64,000 nt of DNA from assembly GCA_013180625.2 (NCBI GenBank), contig SNVD02013667.1:434001-498000 (forward strand), read 5' to 3'. Within the stretch, counting starts at the first letter, position 1. Every line of letters begins with the position of its first letter. Below, piece after piece: positions 9,754-22,114 of the stretch. The notes below the pieces were generated by a model. The model was not told the origin of the DNA. It searched no databases and saw only the letters and a list, made by a program, of their open reading frames with translations. The position numbers were made by a program, and so were the translations under genes. Source of the DNA: Boswellia sacra. Lineage: Eukaryota; Streptophyta; Magnoliopsida; Sapindales; Burseraceae.

Positions 9754-12700
9754 AAAGGCAATGGCAAGTAACTTTATGTTTTTTATGAATGTAGAAAAAA
9801 TGAAACTTATTTTACCATGATGCACATGTAACCGATCTCTACTCATAATCTGTTATAAATATATACAAGAGGTTCTATTTTGCTACCATTAAAATTAATT
9901 ATATGTTATCCGTTATAAATTCATATTGGATATAAAAATAAATTCTAGCCGTCAAGCATGCTAAACAAATTCAAAAAATACTAATTTCATTCACTGGCCT
10001 TTAATATCTTTCTCCCAACTCATCCAAGTCTTTTACAATTCCGCACCTTACTTTTTGGGTGCAAAACAATAAAATTAAAGGATCACCGTAATTAAAGAAC
10101 GACATTATTACGAATAATCTCTCATGAGATTTGTCCAAATGTTCTAGCATTCAATTTGAAAAAGTCAATTGTGAAATTGAGTGTCAGTAAGCCCACTAAA
10201 TCAAATTGTGTATTCAATGAATAATTTGACACTACATTATAGAACTCAGTCATGCAAAGAGTTTTGTTCGTGATTAATTGATATACACAGGTTCTCAAAT
10301 ACGGACATCCGAATTTCTTTAAAATTAAATATGTTCTTTTTTTATTTTTAGATTTAGAATGCATTCAAAAAGAACTTCGTTACGCAAAGGGTATTCTTAG
10401 TCGCTAATCGATATATAGGAGTTCTTAAATTCAAACGTTTAGAGTTCTTTAAATTTGGATGTGATCATTTTCGTTTCCAGGTTTTGAATGCACTCAAAGG
10501 CAGTTGGAAGCAGACTAGGGTTAAATTTAGCTTAAAACGAATTGCCTCATAGAGTCCAGTGAGAGACGGCCATTGCCTTGCTGCCATGATAGTAGATAAA
10601 AGCATAACTGGAAGAGCAGGAGTGAAGCCAAGAGGTCATATAAAGAGGGCCGAAAAATGAACTAACTTTAAAAAGAGAGAATTGATTATATTTACAGCAA
10701 ACTATCATTTAAAATAATATAACAAAATTTAGTTTTTATTAAGCTAAAGTATTATTCAAAATAATGTCATCATTTTTTATATTTTAAAAAACACAAATAC
10801 TATATATTTGGAATTTAACCAAGAACAACAAACAAATTAATTTAAAAGAAGAAACCAATGGTTACTCTTTTTCATTTTTTATTTCATAAGGGGACAAATA
10901 TAGTTACTAATAGTAATTTATCGAAAATCCCAAATGAAAATAGATCTTAAGAATTAAAAAAAATAACGAAATAAAGTACAATTATAGATTTTCTTAAAAG
11001 AAAATCTAAACTCTTAAACCTAATTTATTATTATTATTATTATTAACGTCGTAGTTCTTGTTTTCTTAAGAATCGTTTCAATTATATTTGTGATATCAAT
11101 TTAAAAAATTTGAAAGAAAATTTATCATTTTTATATTTAGTAAGAGAGAATAAGGTTTGGCAGTTTGTAAATATAAAGAATAGTCTTTTTTAATATTTAG
11201 TTGAAAAAATAATATTAAAAATATCAAATTAATCATTTTGATATTTTTTATATCTATACAATTAATTGTGAAATCTTTAGGTATTAGTCATATTTAAGAT
11301 CCATGGCATATAATCATATTATGATCAATGATGGCTCCATTCATTTTGCATTGCTTTGGGTGTTTCCATTTTGTAGGTTGGCTACAGAAGCTTTTTTCTG
11401 GATATAACGTGATGGACACATTACCAAAGATGCTGCTCAAAGCTGACAGGGCAAAGTGTCTTTCATCCACTCTTACACAATCCAATGCTTTAATGGCCCC
11501 CTAAGAAGGTTTCTTTCTGTTGCTGATCCACTAACAATTTTGATAGTGTTAAGGCTGCCTAATATATCAGTCCTAGAAGTAACGCTACTATCTTTGCTTT
11601 TGTTCGCCATTAAAATTTGAGACGTCTACAAATATGCAAAAATATATATGCATTGTTTAAATAACTTCTGTCATCATCTTATTCTGGATATGAGTTAAAC
11701 TTAGGATTTGTGATGATTGGAAACATTGAAACTTTGCTTCGCTGTAGGTTGATTGAAGACCAAATGGAGAATTGTCCCCTTGCACATTCAATGGCTGCCT
11801 TGGATATTATCTGAATTCCAATATTGTTTTCACTGTGTTTGTACTCAATACACTTGTGTTTGTGTATAGTTTAACTACTGAGTTTATACGAGGAACTTAG
11901 CTTTTCAAATATGTTATGTAAATTATCCTGACTTAATATCAAAAAATTGTTATTCAAATATATAATTACTCGAAGGAAGAAATAAATAATATCGATTCTC
12001 ACAAATTCTTGGAATCGCGTTATATTCTCTGTAAATTGTTTAACAAAGATTTTATTATTAGAACGTGTTCCCTTGTTTTTTTTATTAAATTTGCATCAAT
12101 ATATTGAATTATGTTTGTTATGTGAGATCATTTTTTAAAGCATGAAAACAGATTGGATAAAAGATTAACGTATTAAGGTGCGAACCGAGAAACTTTACCA
12201 TGTCTACCGGAAATATTACTAGTTGGAGGCATTGAAGTTCTTGTTGGAGGCAATCAATGATCATGAGTTTCTGAACTCCAGGATTATGATGGTAGTAGCA
12301 TTTCACATCATGCTGTGATTAATAAACAAGTAGGATAATGTCTCAAGAAATTAACCAACGATTTGGGTCCAGTTAACTTGATTATTTACTTAATATTACT
12401 ACAAAAACAGTAAGACACCTTTGCACATAGCTTATGCAGAATTTATGCAGGAAATTCTAAGAGTCAAACTTGAATTTAATTCATTTAACTTGAATTTTAG
12501 GATTTCTTCTAACAAGGGATTGAACTTTACTTTTACCGAGTTCTTTTGAAGAGAAATTAATCAGGTTGATGTGTCATAACATCATTTAACAATTACTACG
12601 ACGTAAGGATGGAACTCTTGCAGAGAAAATTAACTCTTCGCTACTTCTTTCATGATCAGTCCTTTGGTTCAAATTTCGAGTAATTTATTTTATAATCTTC

Positions 12701-13019
12701 ATTGCATTGTCATATTTGGTTCTCTCTCCAGTGAGTAATGTTGGTAACTCCCCAATCATTATTTAATTTTTCAATCTCTTGGTCGTTTGCTTCTTTTCTT
12801 CACAAATTTTGGAAATGATTTGAAATCTATGGGTTTCTCTGTAGTTGTGTCTGCATCTCTTCGTCAAGAATATAAAAGAAACTAAAATAATGTGTGCATG
12901 TGGAAATATTTTCATGTACTCGTGTCTGCGAACTTCTTCTCTTTTCAGTTGTCATTAGAAATTCTTTTGCAAACATAAACTAGTTATTCATTCATCTCAT
13001 TTGTAAAATTTTGTAAAGT

Positions 13020-13052
<33 letters not shown>

Positions 13053-13433
13053 ATCATTAAATATGTGAATAATTAACCTTTGTTTTTAATCCTTGGATCA
13101 AATTATATAACAGTTAAAATTTTACGTCACAAGTTGAAATCAATATTTTAGGTTTAAAAATTAGTTTACAAGCACTGCCACATGCCATACATATACAAAA
13201 TAAGATATATTAATCAATATGGATGCATATAAATATATGTGTGAAAGAGGGAGTTAAAAAAAAGGGCTACAGAAAAATTCAAGGCTCCACTTATTCTCAA
13301 AGCATATTAACCAAAGCAAAAGGTGATACATATGACCACCATTATTTAGTAGCAATACAAATCCATGTTACAGATATGTATTATGTGGAGTAAGGAAAGC
13401 AATAACGAAAATATCAACTTAGCTAGACATAAC

Positions 13434-13613
13434 TCATGGATTCATGACTTTCAAATCATTAGAATTCTCGCAGCAAGGAGGAGCAAAACAGCAAAATGGA
13501 TTGGATAAACAACAAGGAGGAACACCTTGAGTCTTGTCGATGAGAGCTGTAAAAACTATGAGCACCATTAGTAGAAGCTTCAAGAGAAACTTTATCATCA
13601 TTGAGCGTTCCAT
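13434..13613 (-). CDS. Small secreted tri-CC cysteine-rich peptide, copy 4
   Basis: 59 codons, ATG at 13613, TGA at 13434. This is the most divergent intact copy: Ser3 to Arg before the signal core, Val57 to Met in the tail, and a synonymous Ser37 change (TCC). All six cysteines and the surrounding prolines are unchanged. The base just upstream of the start also differs (TTCGTCAATGG against TTGATCAATGG). Confidence 0.78.
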   Translation of the reverse strand: MERSMMIKFLLKLLLMVLIVFTALIDKTQGVPPCCLSNPFCCFAPPCCENSNDLKVMNP

Positions 13614-13730
13614 TGACGAATACTCACTCCAAAGCGGATGTTAAGAAGTTTTAAAGCTTCACTATATCTCTTTTCGTATTGAATAATATGATAAAACAAG
13701 AAAAACCTTGATATATATATAAAAATTTCA

Positions 13731-13860
13731 AGGGTATAATAAAAGAGATATTAATTGATATTAGATAAGAAAAGTTTGTTACAATCTGTCATTCTAAAGC
13801 AATTCAAAAAACCGAAAACAAACAATCAATATCAATTCATACCTCTTTTATTATATCCCT
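13731..13860. repeat. 130-bp inverted repeat, unit 4
   Basis: Same 130-bp element. The right arm reads CAATTCATACC, giving one more mismatch than unit 1. Confidence 0.7.
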
Positions 13861-15108
13861 AAAAGCAATGGTAAGAAACCATATGTTTTTTATGAATTAA
13901 TGTTGAAAAAATGAAACTTATTTTACCATGATGCACATGTAACCGATCTCTACTCATAATCTGTTATACATATATACCAGAGGTTCTATTTAGCTACCAT
14001 TAAAATTAATTATATGTTATCCGTTATAAATTCATATTGGATATAAAAATAAATTCTTGCCGTCAAGCATGCTAAATAAATTAAAAAATACTAATTTCAT
14101 TCACTGGCCTTTAATATCTTTCTCCCAACTTATCCAAGTCTTTTACAATTCCGCACCTTACTTTTTGGGTGCAAAACAATAAAATTAAAGGATCACCGTA
14201 ATTAAAGAACGACATTATTACGAATAATCTCTCATGAGATTTGTCCAAATGTTCTAGCATTCAATTTGAAAAAATCAATTGCGAAATTGAATGTCAGTAA
14301 GCCACTAAATCAAATTGTGTATTCAATGAATAATTTGACACTACATTACAGAACTCAGTCATGCAAAGAGTTTTGTTCGTGATTAATTGACATACAGAGG
14401 TTCTCAAATTCGGACATATGAATTTCTTTAAAATTAAATATGTTCTTTTTTTTTTAATTTTTGGATTTAGAGTGCATTCAAAAAGAACTTCGTTACGCAA
14501 AGGGTATTCTTAGTCGCTTATCGATATATAGGAGTTCTTAAATGCAAACTTTTAGAGTTCTTTAAATTTGGATATGATCATTTTCGTTTTTGGGTTTTGA
14601 ATGCACTCAAAGGCAGCTGGAAGCAGACTAGGGTTAAATTTAGCTTAAAACGAATTGCCTCATGGAGCACAGTGAGAAACTGCCATTGCCTTGCTGCCAT
14701 GATAGTAGATAAATGCATAACTGGAAGAGCAGGAGTGAAGCCAAGATGTCATATAAAGAGGGCCGAAAAATGAACTAACTTTAAAAAGAAATAATTGATT
14801 ATATTTAAAGCGAACTATCATTCAAAGTAATATATCAAAATTTAGTTTATATTAAGCTAAAGTATTATTCAAAATAATGTCATCATTTTTTATATTTTAA
14901 AAAACACAATTACTATATATTTGGAATTTAACCAAGAACAACAAACAAATTAATTTAAAGGAAGAAACCAATGGTTACTCTTTTTCATTTTTTATTTCAT
15001 AAGGAGACAAATATAGTTACTAATAGTAATTCATCGAAAATCCCAAATGAAAATAGATCTTAAGAATTAAAAAAAACAACGAAATAAAGTACAATTATAG
15101 ATTTTCTT

Positions 15109-15224
15109 AAAAGAAAATCTAAACTCTTAAACCTAATTTATTGTTATTATTATTAACGTTGTAGTTAAAAGAAAATCTAAACTCTTAAACCTAATTTTTT
15201 ATTATGATTATTAACGTTGTAGTT
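15109..15224. repeat. 58-bp tandem duplication in unit 4
   Basis: The segment beginning AAAAGAAAATCTAAACTC and ending AACGTTGTAGTT occurs twice in a row (15109-15166 and 15167-15224) with a few differences. Other units have it once. Confidence 0.8.
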
Positions 15225-17573
15225 CTTGTTTTCTTAAGAATCGTTTCAGTTATATTTGTGATATCAATTTAAAAAATTTGAAAGAAAATTAATCATTTTT
15301 ATATTTAGTAAGAGAGAATGAGGTTTGGCAGTTTGTAAATATAAAGAATAGTCTTTTTTAATATTTAGTTGAAAAAATAATATTAAAAATATCAAATTAA
15401 TCATTTTGATATTTTTTATATCTACACAATTAATTGTGAAATCTTTAGGTATTAGTCATATTTAAGATCCATGGCATATAATCATATTATGTTCAATGAT
15501 GGCTCCATTCATTTTGCATTGCTTTGGGTGTTTCCATTTTGTAGGTTGGCTATAGAAGCTTTTTTCTGGATATAACGTGATTGACACATTACCAAAGATG
15601 CTACTCAAAGCTGACAGGGCAAAGTGTCTTTCATCCACTCTTATGCAATTCAATGCTTTAATGGCCCCCTAAGAAGGTTTCTTTCTGTTTCTGATCCACT
15701 AACAATTTTGATATGTTAAGGCTGTCTAATATATCAGTCCTAGAAGTAATGCTACTATCTTTGCTTTTGTTCGCCATTAAAATTTGAGACATTTACAAAT
15801 ATGCAAAAATATATATGCATTGTTTAAATAACTTCTGTCATCATCTTATTCTGGATATGAGTTAAACTTAGGATTTGTGATGATTGGAAACATTGAAGCT
15901 TTGCTTCGCTGTAGGTTGATTGAAGACCAAATGGAGAATTGCCCCCTTGCACATTCAATGGTTGCCTTGGATATTATCTGAATTCCAATATTGTTTTCAC
16001 TGTGTTTGTACTCAATACACTTTTGTTTGTGTATAGTTTAACTACTGAGTTTATATGAGGAACTTAGCTTTTCGAATATGTTATATAAATTATCCTGACT
16101 TAATATCAAAAAATTGTCATTCAAATATATAATTGCTTGAAGGAAGAAATAAATAATATCGATTCTCACAAATTCTTGGAATCGCGTTATATTCTCTGTA
16201 AATTGTTGAACAAAGATTTTGTTATTAGAACGTGTTCCCTTGTTTTTTTATTAAATTTGCATCAATATATTGAATTATATTTGTTATATGAGATCATTTT
16301 TTAAAGCATGAAAACAGATTGGATAAAAGATTAACGTATTAAGGTCAGAACCGAGAAACTTTACCATGTCTATCGGAAATATGACTACTTGGAGGCATTG
16401 AAGTTCTTGTTGGAGGCAATCAATGATCATGAGTTTCTGAACTCCAGGATTATGATAGTAGTAGCATTTCACATCATGCTATGATTAATAAACAAGTAGG
16501 ATAATGTCTCAAGAAATTAACCAATGATTTGGGTCCAGTTAACTTGATTATTTACTTAATATTACTACAAAAACCGTAAGACACCTTTGCACATAGCTTA
16601 TGCAGAATTTATGCAGGAAATTCTAAGCGCAAACTTGAATTTAATTCATTTAACTTGAATTTTAGGATTTCTTATGACAAGGGATTGAACTTTACGAGTT
16701 CTTTTGAAGAGAAATGAATCAGGTTGATGTGTCATAACATCATTTAACAATTACTATGACGTAAGGATGGAACTCTTGCAGAGAAAATTAACTCTTCGCT
16801 ACTTCTCTCATGATCAGTCCTTTGGTTCAAATTTCGAGTAATTTATTTTATAATCTTCATTGCAACGTCATATTTGGTTCCCTCTCCAGTGAGTAATGTT
16901 GGTAACTCCCCAATAATTATCTAATTTTTCAATCTCTTGGTCGTTTGCTTCTTTTCTTCACAAATTTTGGAAATGATTTGAAATCTATGTTTTCTCCGTA
17001 GTTGTGTCTGCATCTCTTCGTCAAGAATAAAAAAGAAACTAAAATAATGCGTGCATGTGGAACTATTTTCATGTACTCGCGTCTGCGAACTTCTTCTCTT
17101 TTCAGTTGTCATTAGAAATTCTTTTGTAAACATAAATTAGTTATTCATTCATCTCATTTGTAAAATTTTGCAAAGTTGATATATATATTTAGGATCATTA
17201 AATATGTGAATAATTAACTTTTGTTTTTAATCCTTGGATCAAATTATATAACAGTTAAAATTTTATGTCACAAGTTGAAATCAATATTTTAAGTTTAAAA
17301 ATTAGTTTACAAGCACTCCCACATGCCATACATATGCAAAATAAGAAATATTAATCAATATGGATGCATATAAATATATGTGTGAAAGAGGGAGTTAAAA
17401 AAATGGCTTCAGAAAAATTCAAGGCTCCACTTATTCTCAAAGTATATTAACTAAAGCAAAAGGTGATACATATGACCCCCATTATTTAGTAGCAATATAA
17501 ATCCATTATACAGATATGTATTATGTGGAGTAAAGAAAGCAATAACGAAAATATCGACTTAGCTAGACATAAC

Positions 17574-17753
17574 TCATGGATTCACGACTTTCAAATCATT
17601 AGAATTCTCGCAGCAAGGAGGAGCAAAACAGCAAAATGGATTAGATAAACAACAAGGAGGAACTCCTTGAGTCTTGTCGATGAGAGCTGTAAAAACTATG
17701 AGCACCATTAGTAGAAGCTTCAAGAGAAACTTTATCATCATTGAGCTTTCCAT
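17574..17753 (-). CDS. Small secreted tri-CC cysteine-rich peptide, copy 5
   Basis: 59 codons, ATG at 17753, TGA at 17574; protein and coding sequence as in copy 3. Its TATA-like element differs from the other copies (CATATATGTAAAA on the plus strand), and the leader has a 2-bp insertion ('ggatgtgttaag'). Expression may therefore differ even though the protein does not. Confidence 0.8.
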   Translation of the reverse strand: MESSMMIKFLLKLLLMVLIVFTALIDKTQGVPPCCLSNPFCCFAPPCCENSNDLKVVNP

Positions 17754-17871
17754 TGATCAATACTCACTCCAAAGAGGATGTGTTAAGAAGTTTTAAAGCT
17801 TCACTATATCTCTTTTCGTATTGAATAATATGTAAAACAAGAAAAACCTTGACATATATGTAAAAATTTCA

Positions 17872-18001
17872 AGGGTATATTAAAAGAGATATTAATTGAT
17901 ATTAGATAAGAAAAGTTTGTTACCATCTGTCATTCTAAAGCAATTAAAAAAACCGAAAGCAAACAATCAATATCAGTTAATACCTCTTTTATTATATCCC
18001 T
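17872..18001. repeat. 130-bp inverted repeat, unit 5
   Basis: Same 130-bp element. The left arm reads AGGGTATATTAAAAG and the right arm CAGTTAATACC, so each arm has one private change. Confidence 0.7.
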
Positions 18002-21000
18002 AAGGGCAATGGTAAGTAACTTTATGTTTTTTATGAATGTAGAAAAAATGAAATTTATTTTACCATGATGCACATGTAACCGATCTCTACTCATTATCAG
18101 TTATACATTTATACGAGAGGTTCTATTTAGCTTCCATTAAAATTAATTATATGTTATCCGTTATAAATTCATTTTGGATATAAAAATAAATTCTTGCCTT
18201 CAAGCACGCTAAATAAATTCAAAAAATACTAATTTAATTCACTGGCCTTTAATATCTATCTCCCAACTCATCCAAGTCTTTTACAATTCCGCACCTTACT
18301 TTTTGGGTGCAAAACCATAAAATTAAAGGATCTCCATAATTAAAGAACGACATTATTGCGAATAATCTCTCATAAGATTTGTCCAAATGTTCTAGCATTC
18401 AATTTGAAAAAATCAATTGTGAAATTGAATGTCGGTAAGCCACTAAATCGAATTGTGTATGCAATGAATAATGTGAAACTACATTATAGAACTCAGTGAT
18501 GCAAAGAGTTTTGTTCGTGATTAATTGACATACAGAGGTTCTCAAATTCGGACATCCGAATTTCTTTAAAATTAAATATGTTTTTTTTTTTTTAGATTTT
18601 GAATGCATTGAAAAAGAACTTCGTTACGCAAAGGGTATTGTTAGTCGCTAATCGATAAATAGGAGTTCTTAAATTCCAACTTTCAGAGTTCCTTAAATTT
18701 GGATATGATCATTTTCGTTTTTAGGTTTTGAATGCACTCAAAGGCAGCTGGAAGCAGATTAGGGTTAAATTTAGCTTAAAAAGAATTGCCTCATGGAGCC
18801 CAGTGAGAGACTGCCTTTGCCTTGCTGCCCTGATAGTAGATAAAAGCAAAACTGGAAGAGCAGGAGTGGAGCCAAGATGTCATATAAAGAGGGCCGAAAA
18901 ATGAACTAGTTAACTTCAAAAAGAGAGAATTGATTATATTCAAAGTAAACTATCATTGAAAATAATATATCAAAATTTAGTTTATGTTAAGCTATAGTGT
19001 TATTCAAAATAATGTCATCATTTTTTATATTTTAGAAAACACGATTGCTATATATTTGGAATTTAACCAAGAACAACAAACAAATTTATTTAAAGGAAGA
19101 AACTAATGGTTACTCTTTTTCATTTTTTATTTCATAAGGAGACAAATATAGTTACTAATAGTAATTTATCGAAAAACCCAAATGAAAATAGATCTTAAGA
19201 TTTAAAATAAATAGCGAAATAAAATACAATTATTGATTTTCTCAAAAGAAAATCGAAACTCGCAAACCTAAATTATTATTATTATTGTTATTAACATTGT
19301 AGTTCTTGTTTTCTTAAGAATCGTTTCAATTATATTTGTAGCATCAATTTAAAAAATTTGAAAGAAAATTAATCATTTTTATATTTAGTAAGAGAGAATA
19401 AGGTTTGGCATTTTGTAAATATAAAGAATAGTCTTTTTTAATATTTAGTTGAAAAAATTATATTAAAAATATCAAATTAATCATTTTTATATTTTTTATA
19501 TTTATACAATTAATTGCGAAATCTTTAGGTATTAGTCGTATTTAAGATCCATGGCATATAATCACATTATGATCAATGATGGCTCCAAAAGCTATGCTTT
19601 TGGTGCTTCCGTTTTGTAGGTTGGCTACAGAAGCTTGATTCTGGATATAACGTGATGGACACATTACAAAACATGCTACTCAAAGCTGACAGGGCAAAGT
19701 CTCTTTCATACACTCTTACACAATTCAATGCTTTAATGGCCTCCTAAGAAGGTTTCTTTCCGTTGCTGATCCGCTAACAATTTTGATAGTGTTAAGGCTG
19801 TCTAATATATCAGTCCTAGAAGTAATACTACTAGCTTTGTTTTTGTTCGCCATTAAAATTTGAGATTTTTACAAATATGCAAAAATATATATGCATTGTT
19901 TAAATAACTTTTGTGATCATCTTATTCTGGATCTGAGTTAAACTTAGGATTTCTGAAGATTGGAAACATTGAAGCATTGCTTCGCTGCAGGTTGATTGAA
20001 AACCAAATGGAGAATTGTCCCCTTGTACATTCAATGGCTGCCTTGGATATTATCTGAATTCCAATATTGTTTTCACTGTGTTTGTACTCAATATACTTGT
20101 GTTTGTGTATAGTTTAACTACTGAGTTTATACGAGGAACTTATCTTTTTAAATATGTTCTGTAAATTATCCTGACTTAATATCAAAAAATTGTCATTTAA
20201 ATATATAATTACTTGAAGCAAGAAATAAATAATATGGATTCTTACAAATTCTTGGAATCACGTTATATTCTCTATAAATTGTTGAACAAAGATTTTATTA
20301 TTAGAATGTGTTCCCTATTTTTTTATTAAATTTGCATCAGTATATTGAATTAAGTTTCGTATATGAGATCATTTTTTAAAGTATGAAAACAGATTGGATA
20401 AAAGATTAACGTATTAAGGTGAGAACCGAGAAACTTTAACATGTCTATCGGAAATATGACTAGTTGGAGGCATTGAAGTTCTTGTTGGAGGCAATCAATG
20501 ATCATGAGTTTCTGAACTCCAGGATTATGATGGTAGTAGCATTTCACATCATGCTGTGATTAATAAACAAGTAGGATAATGTCTCAAGAAATTGACCAAC
20601 GATTTGGGCCCAGTTAACTTGATTATTTACTTAATATTGCTACAAAAACAGTAAGTCACCTTTGCACATAGCTTATACAGAATTTATGCAGGAAATTCTA
20701 AGAGTGAAAGTTGAATTTAATCCATTTAACTTGAATTTTAGTATTTCTTCTGACAAGGGATTGAACTTTACTTTTACCGAATACATTTGAAGAGAAATGA
20801 ATTAGGTTGATGTGTCATAACATAATTTAACAATTACTACGACGTAAGGATGGAACTCTTGCAGAGAAAATTAACTCTTCGCTACTTCTCCCATGATCAG
20901 TCCTTTGGTTCAAATTTCAAGTAATTCATTTTATAATCTTCATTGCAATGTCATATTTGGTTACCTCTCCAGTGAGTAATGTTGGTAACTCCCCAATCAT

Positions 21001-21259
21001 TATTTAATTTTTCACTCCCTTGGTCATTTGCTTCTTTTCTTCACAAATTTTGGAAATGATTTGAAATCTATGATTTCTCCGTAGTTGTGTCTGCATCTCT
21101 TCATCAAGAATATAAAAGAAACTAAAATAATGCGCGCATGTGGAACTATTTTCATGTACTCGTGCCTGCAAACTTCTTCTCTTTTCAGTTGTCATTAGAA
21201 ATTCTTTTGCAAATATAAATTAGTTATTCATTCATCTCATCTGCAAAATTGTGTAAAGT

Positions 21260-21302
<43 letters not shown>

Positions 21303-21687
21303 GGATCATTAAATATGTGAATAATTAACTTTTGTTTTTAATCCTTGGATCAAATTGTATAACAGTTAAAATTTTATGTCACAAGTTGAAATCAATATTT
21401 TAAGTTTAAAAATTAGTTTACAAGCACTCCCACATGTCATACATATACAAAATAAGATATATTACTCAATATGGATGCATATAAATATATGTGTGAAAGT
21501 GGGAGTTAAAAAAAAAGGGCTACAGAAAAATTCAAGGCTCCACTTCTTCTCAAAGTATATTAACTAAAGCAAAAGTTGATACATATGACCCCCATTATTT
21601 AGTAGCAATACAAATCCATGTTACAGATATGTATTATGTGGAGGAAAGAAAAGCAATAACGAAAATATCAACTTAGCTAGACATAAC

Positions 21688-21867
21688 TCATGGATTCACG
21701 ACTTTCAAATCATTAGAATTCTCACAGCAAGGAGGAGCAAAACAGCAAAATGGATTAGATAAACAACAAGGAGGAACTCCTTGAGTCTTGTCGGTGAGAG
21801 CTGTAAAAACTATGAGCACCATTAGTAGAAGCTTCAAGAGAAACTTTATCATCATTGAGCTTTCCAT
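21688..21867 (-). CDS. Small secreted tri-CC cysteine-rich peptide, copy 6
   Basis: 59 codons, ATG at 21867, TGA at 21688. Ile25 is Thr here, at the C-terminal end of the signal core where cleavage could be affected; Cys48 has a synonymous change (TGT). The cysteine domain is otherwise identical to the consensus. This is the last intact copy before the retroelement nest. Confidence 0.8.
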   Translation of the reverse strand: MESSMMIKFLLKLLLMVLIVFTALTDKTQGVPPCCLSNPFCCFAPPCCENSNDLKVVNP

Positions 21868-21984
21868 TGATCAATACTCACTCCAAAGAGGATGTTAAGA
21901 AGTTTTAAAGGTTCACTATATCTCTTTTCGTATTGAATAATATGATAAAACAAGAAAAACCTTGACATATATATAAAAATTTCA

Positions 21985-22114
21985 AGGGTATAATAAAAGA
22001 GATATTAATTGACATTAGATAAGAAAAGTTTGTGACAATATGTCATTCTAAAGTAATTTAAAAAACCGAAAACAAACAATCAATATCAATTAATACCTCT
22101 TTTATTATATCCCT
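21985..22114. repeat. 130-bp inverted repeat, unit 6
   Basis: Same 130-bp element with arms as in unit 1; the spacer has several private substitutions. Confidence 0.7.

Larger units (their letters stand above)
7670..11722. repeat. Array unit 3
   Basis: Full unit with peptide copy 3, hairpin and exon-like frames (11377-11504 open; the LNALKGSW-type frame broken by TAG near 10550). About 65 bp present in other units ('cagtgagtaatgttggtaac' onward) is missing at about 8675. A (TA)n tract lies at 8917-8942. Confidence 0.9.
11723..15889. repeat. Array unit 4
   Basis: Longest unit (4167 bp). It holds peptide copy 4, a (TA)n tract at 13022-13050, and a 58-bp tandem duplication at 15109-15224. The terminal exon-like plus-strand frame (15545-15672) has an early in-frame TAG in this unit only. 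Confidence 0.9.
15890..19965. repeat. Array unit 5
   Basis: Full unit with peptide copy 5, hairpin and the exon-like frame at 19620-19747 (open). The TA tract near 17180 is short here. The region upstream of the exon-like frame has a local change ('ggctccaaaagctatgc' at 19581) that shortens the overlapping minus-strand frame. Confidence 0.9.
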
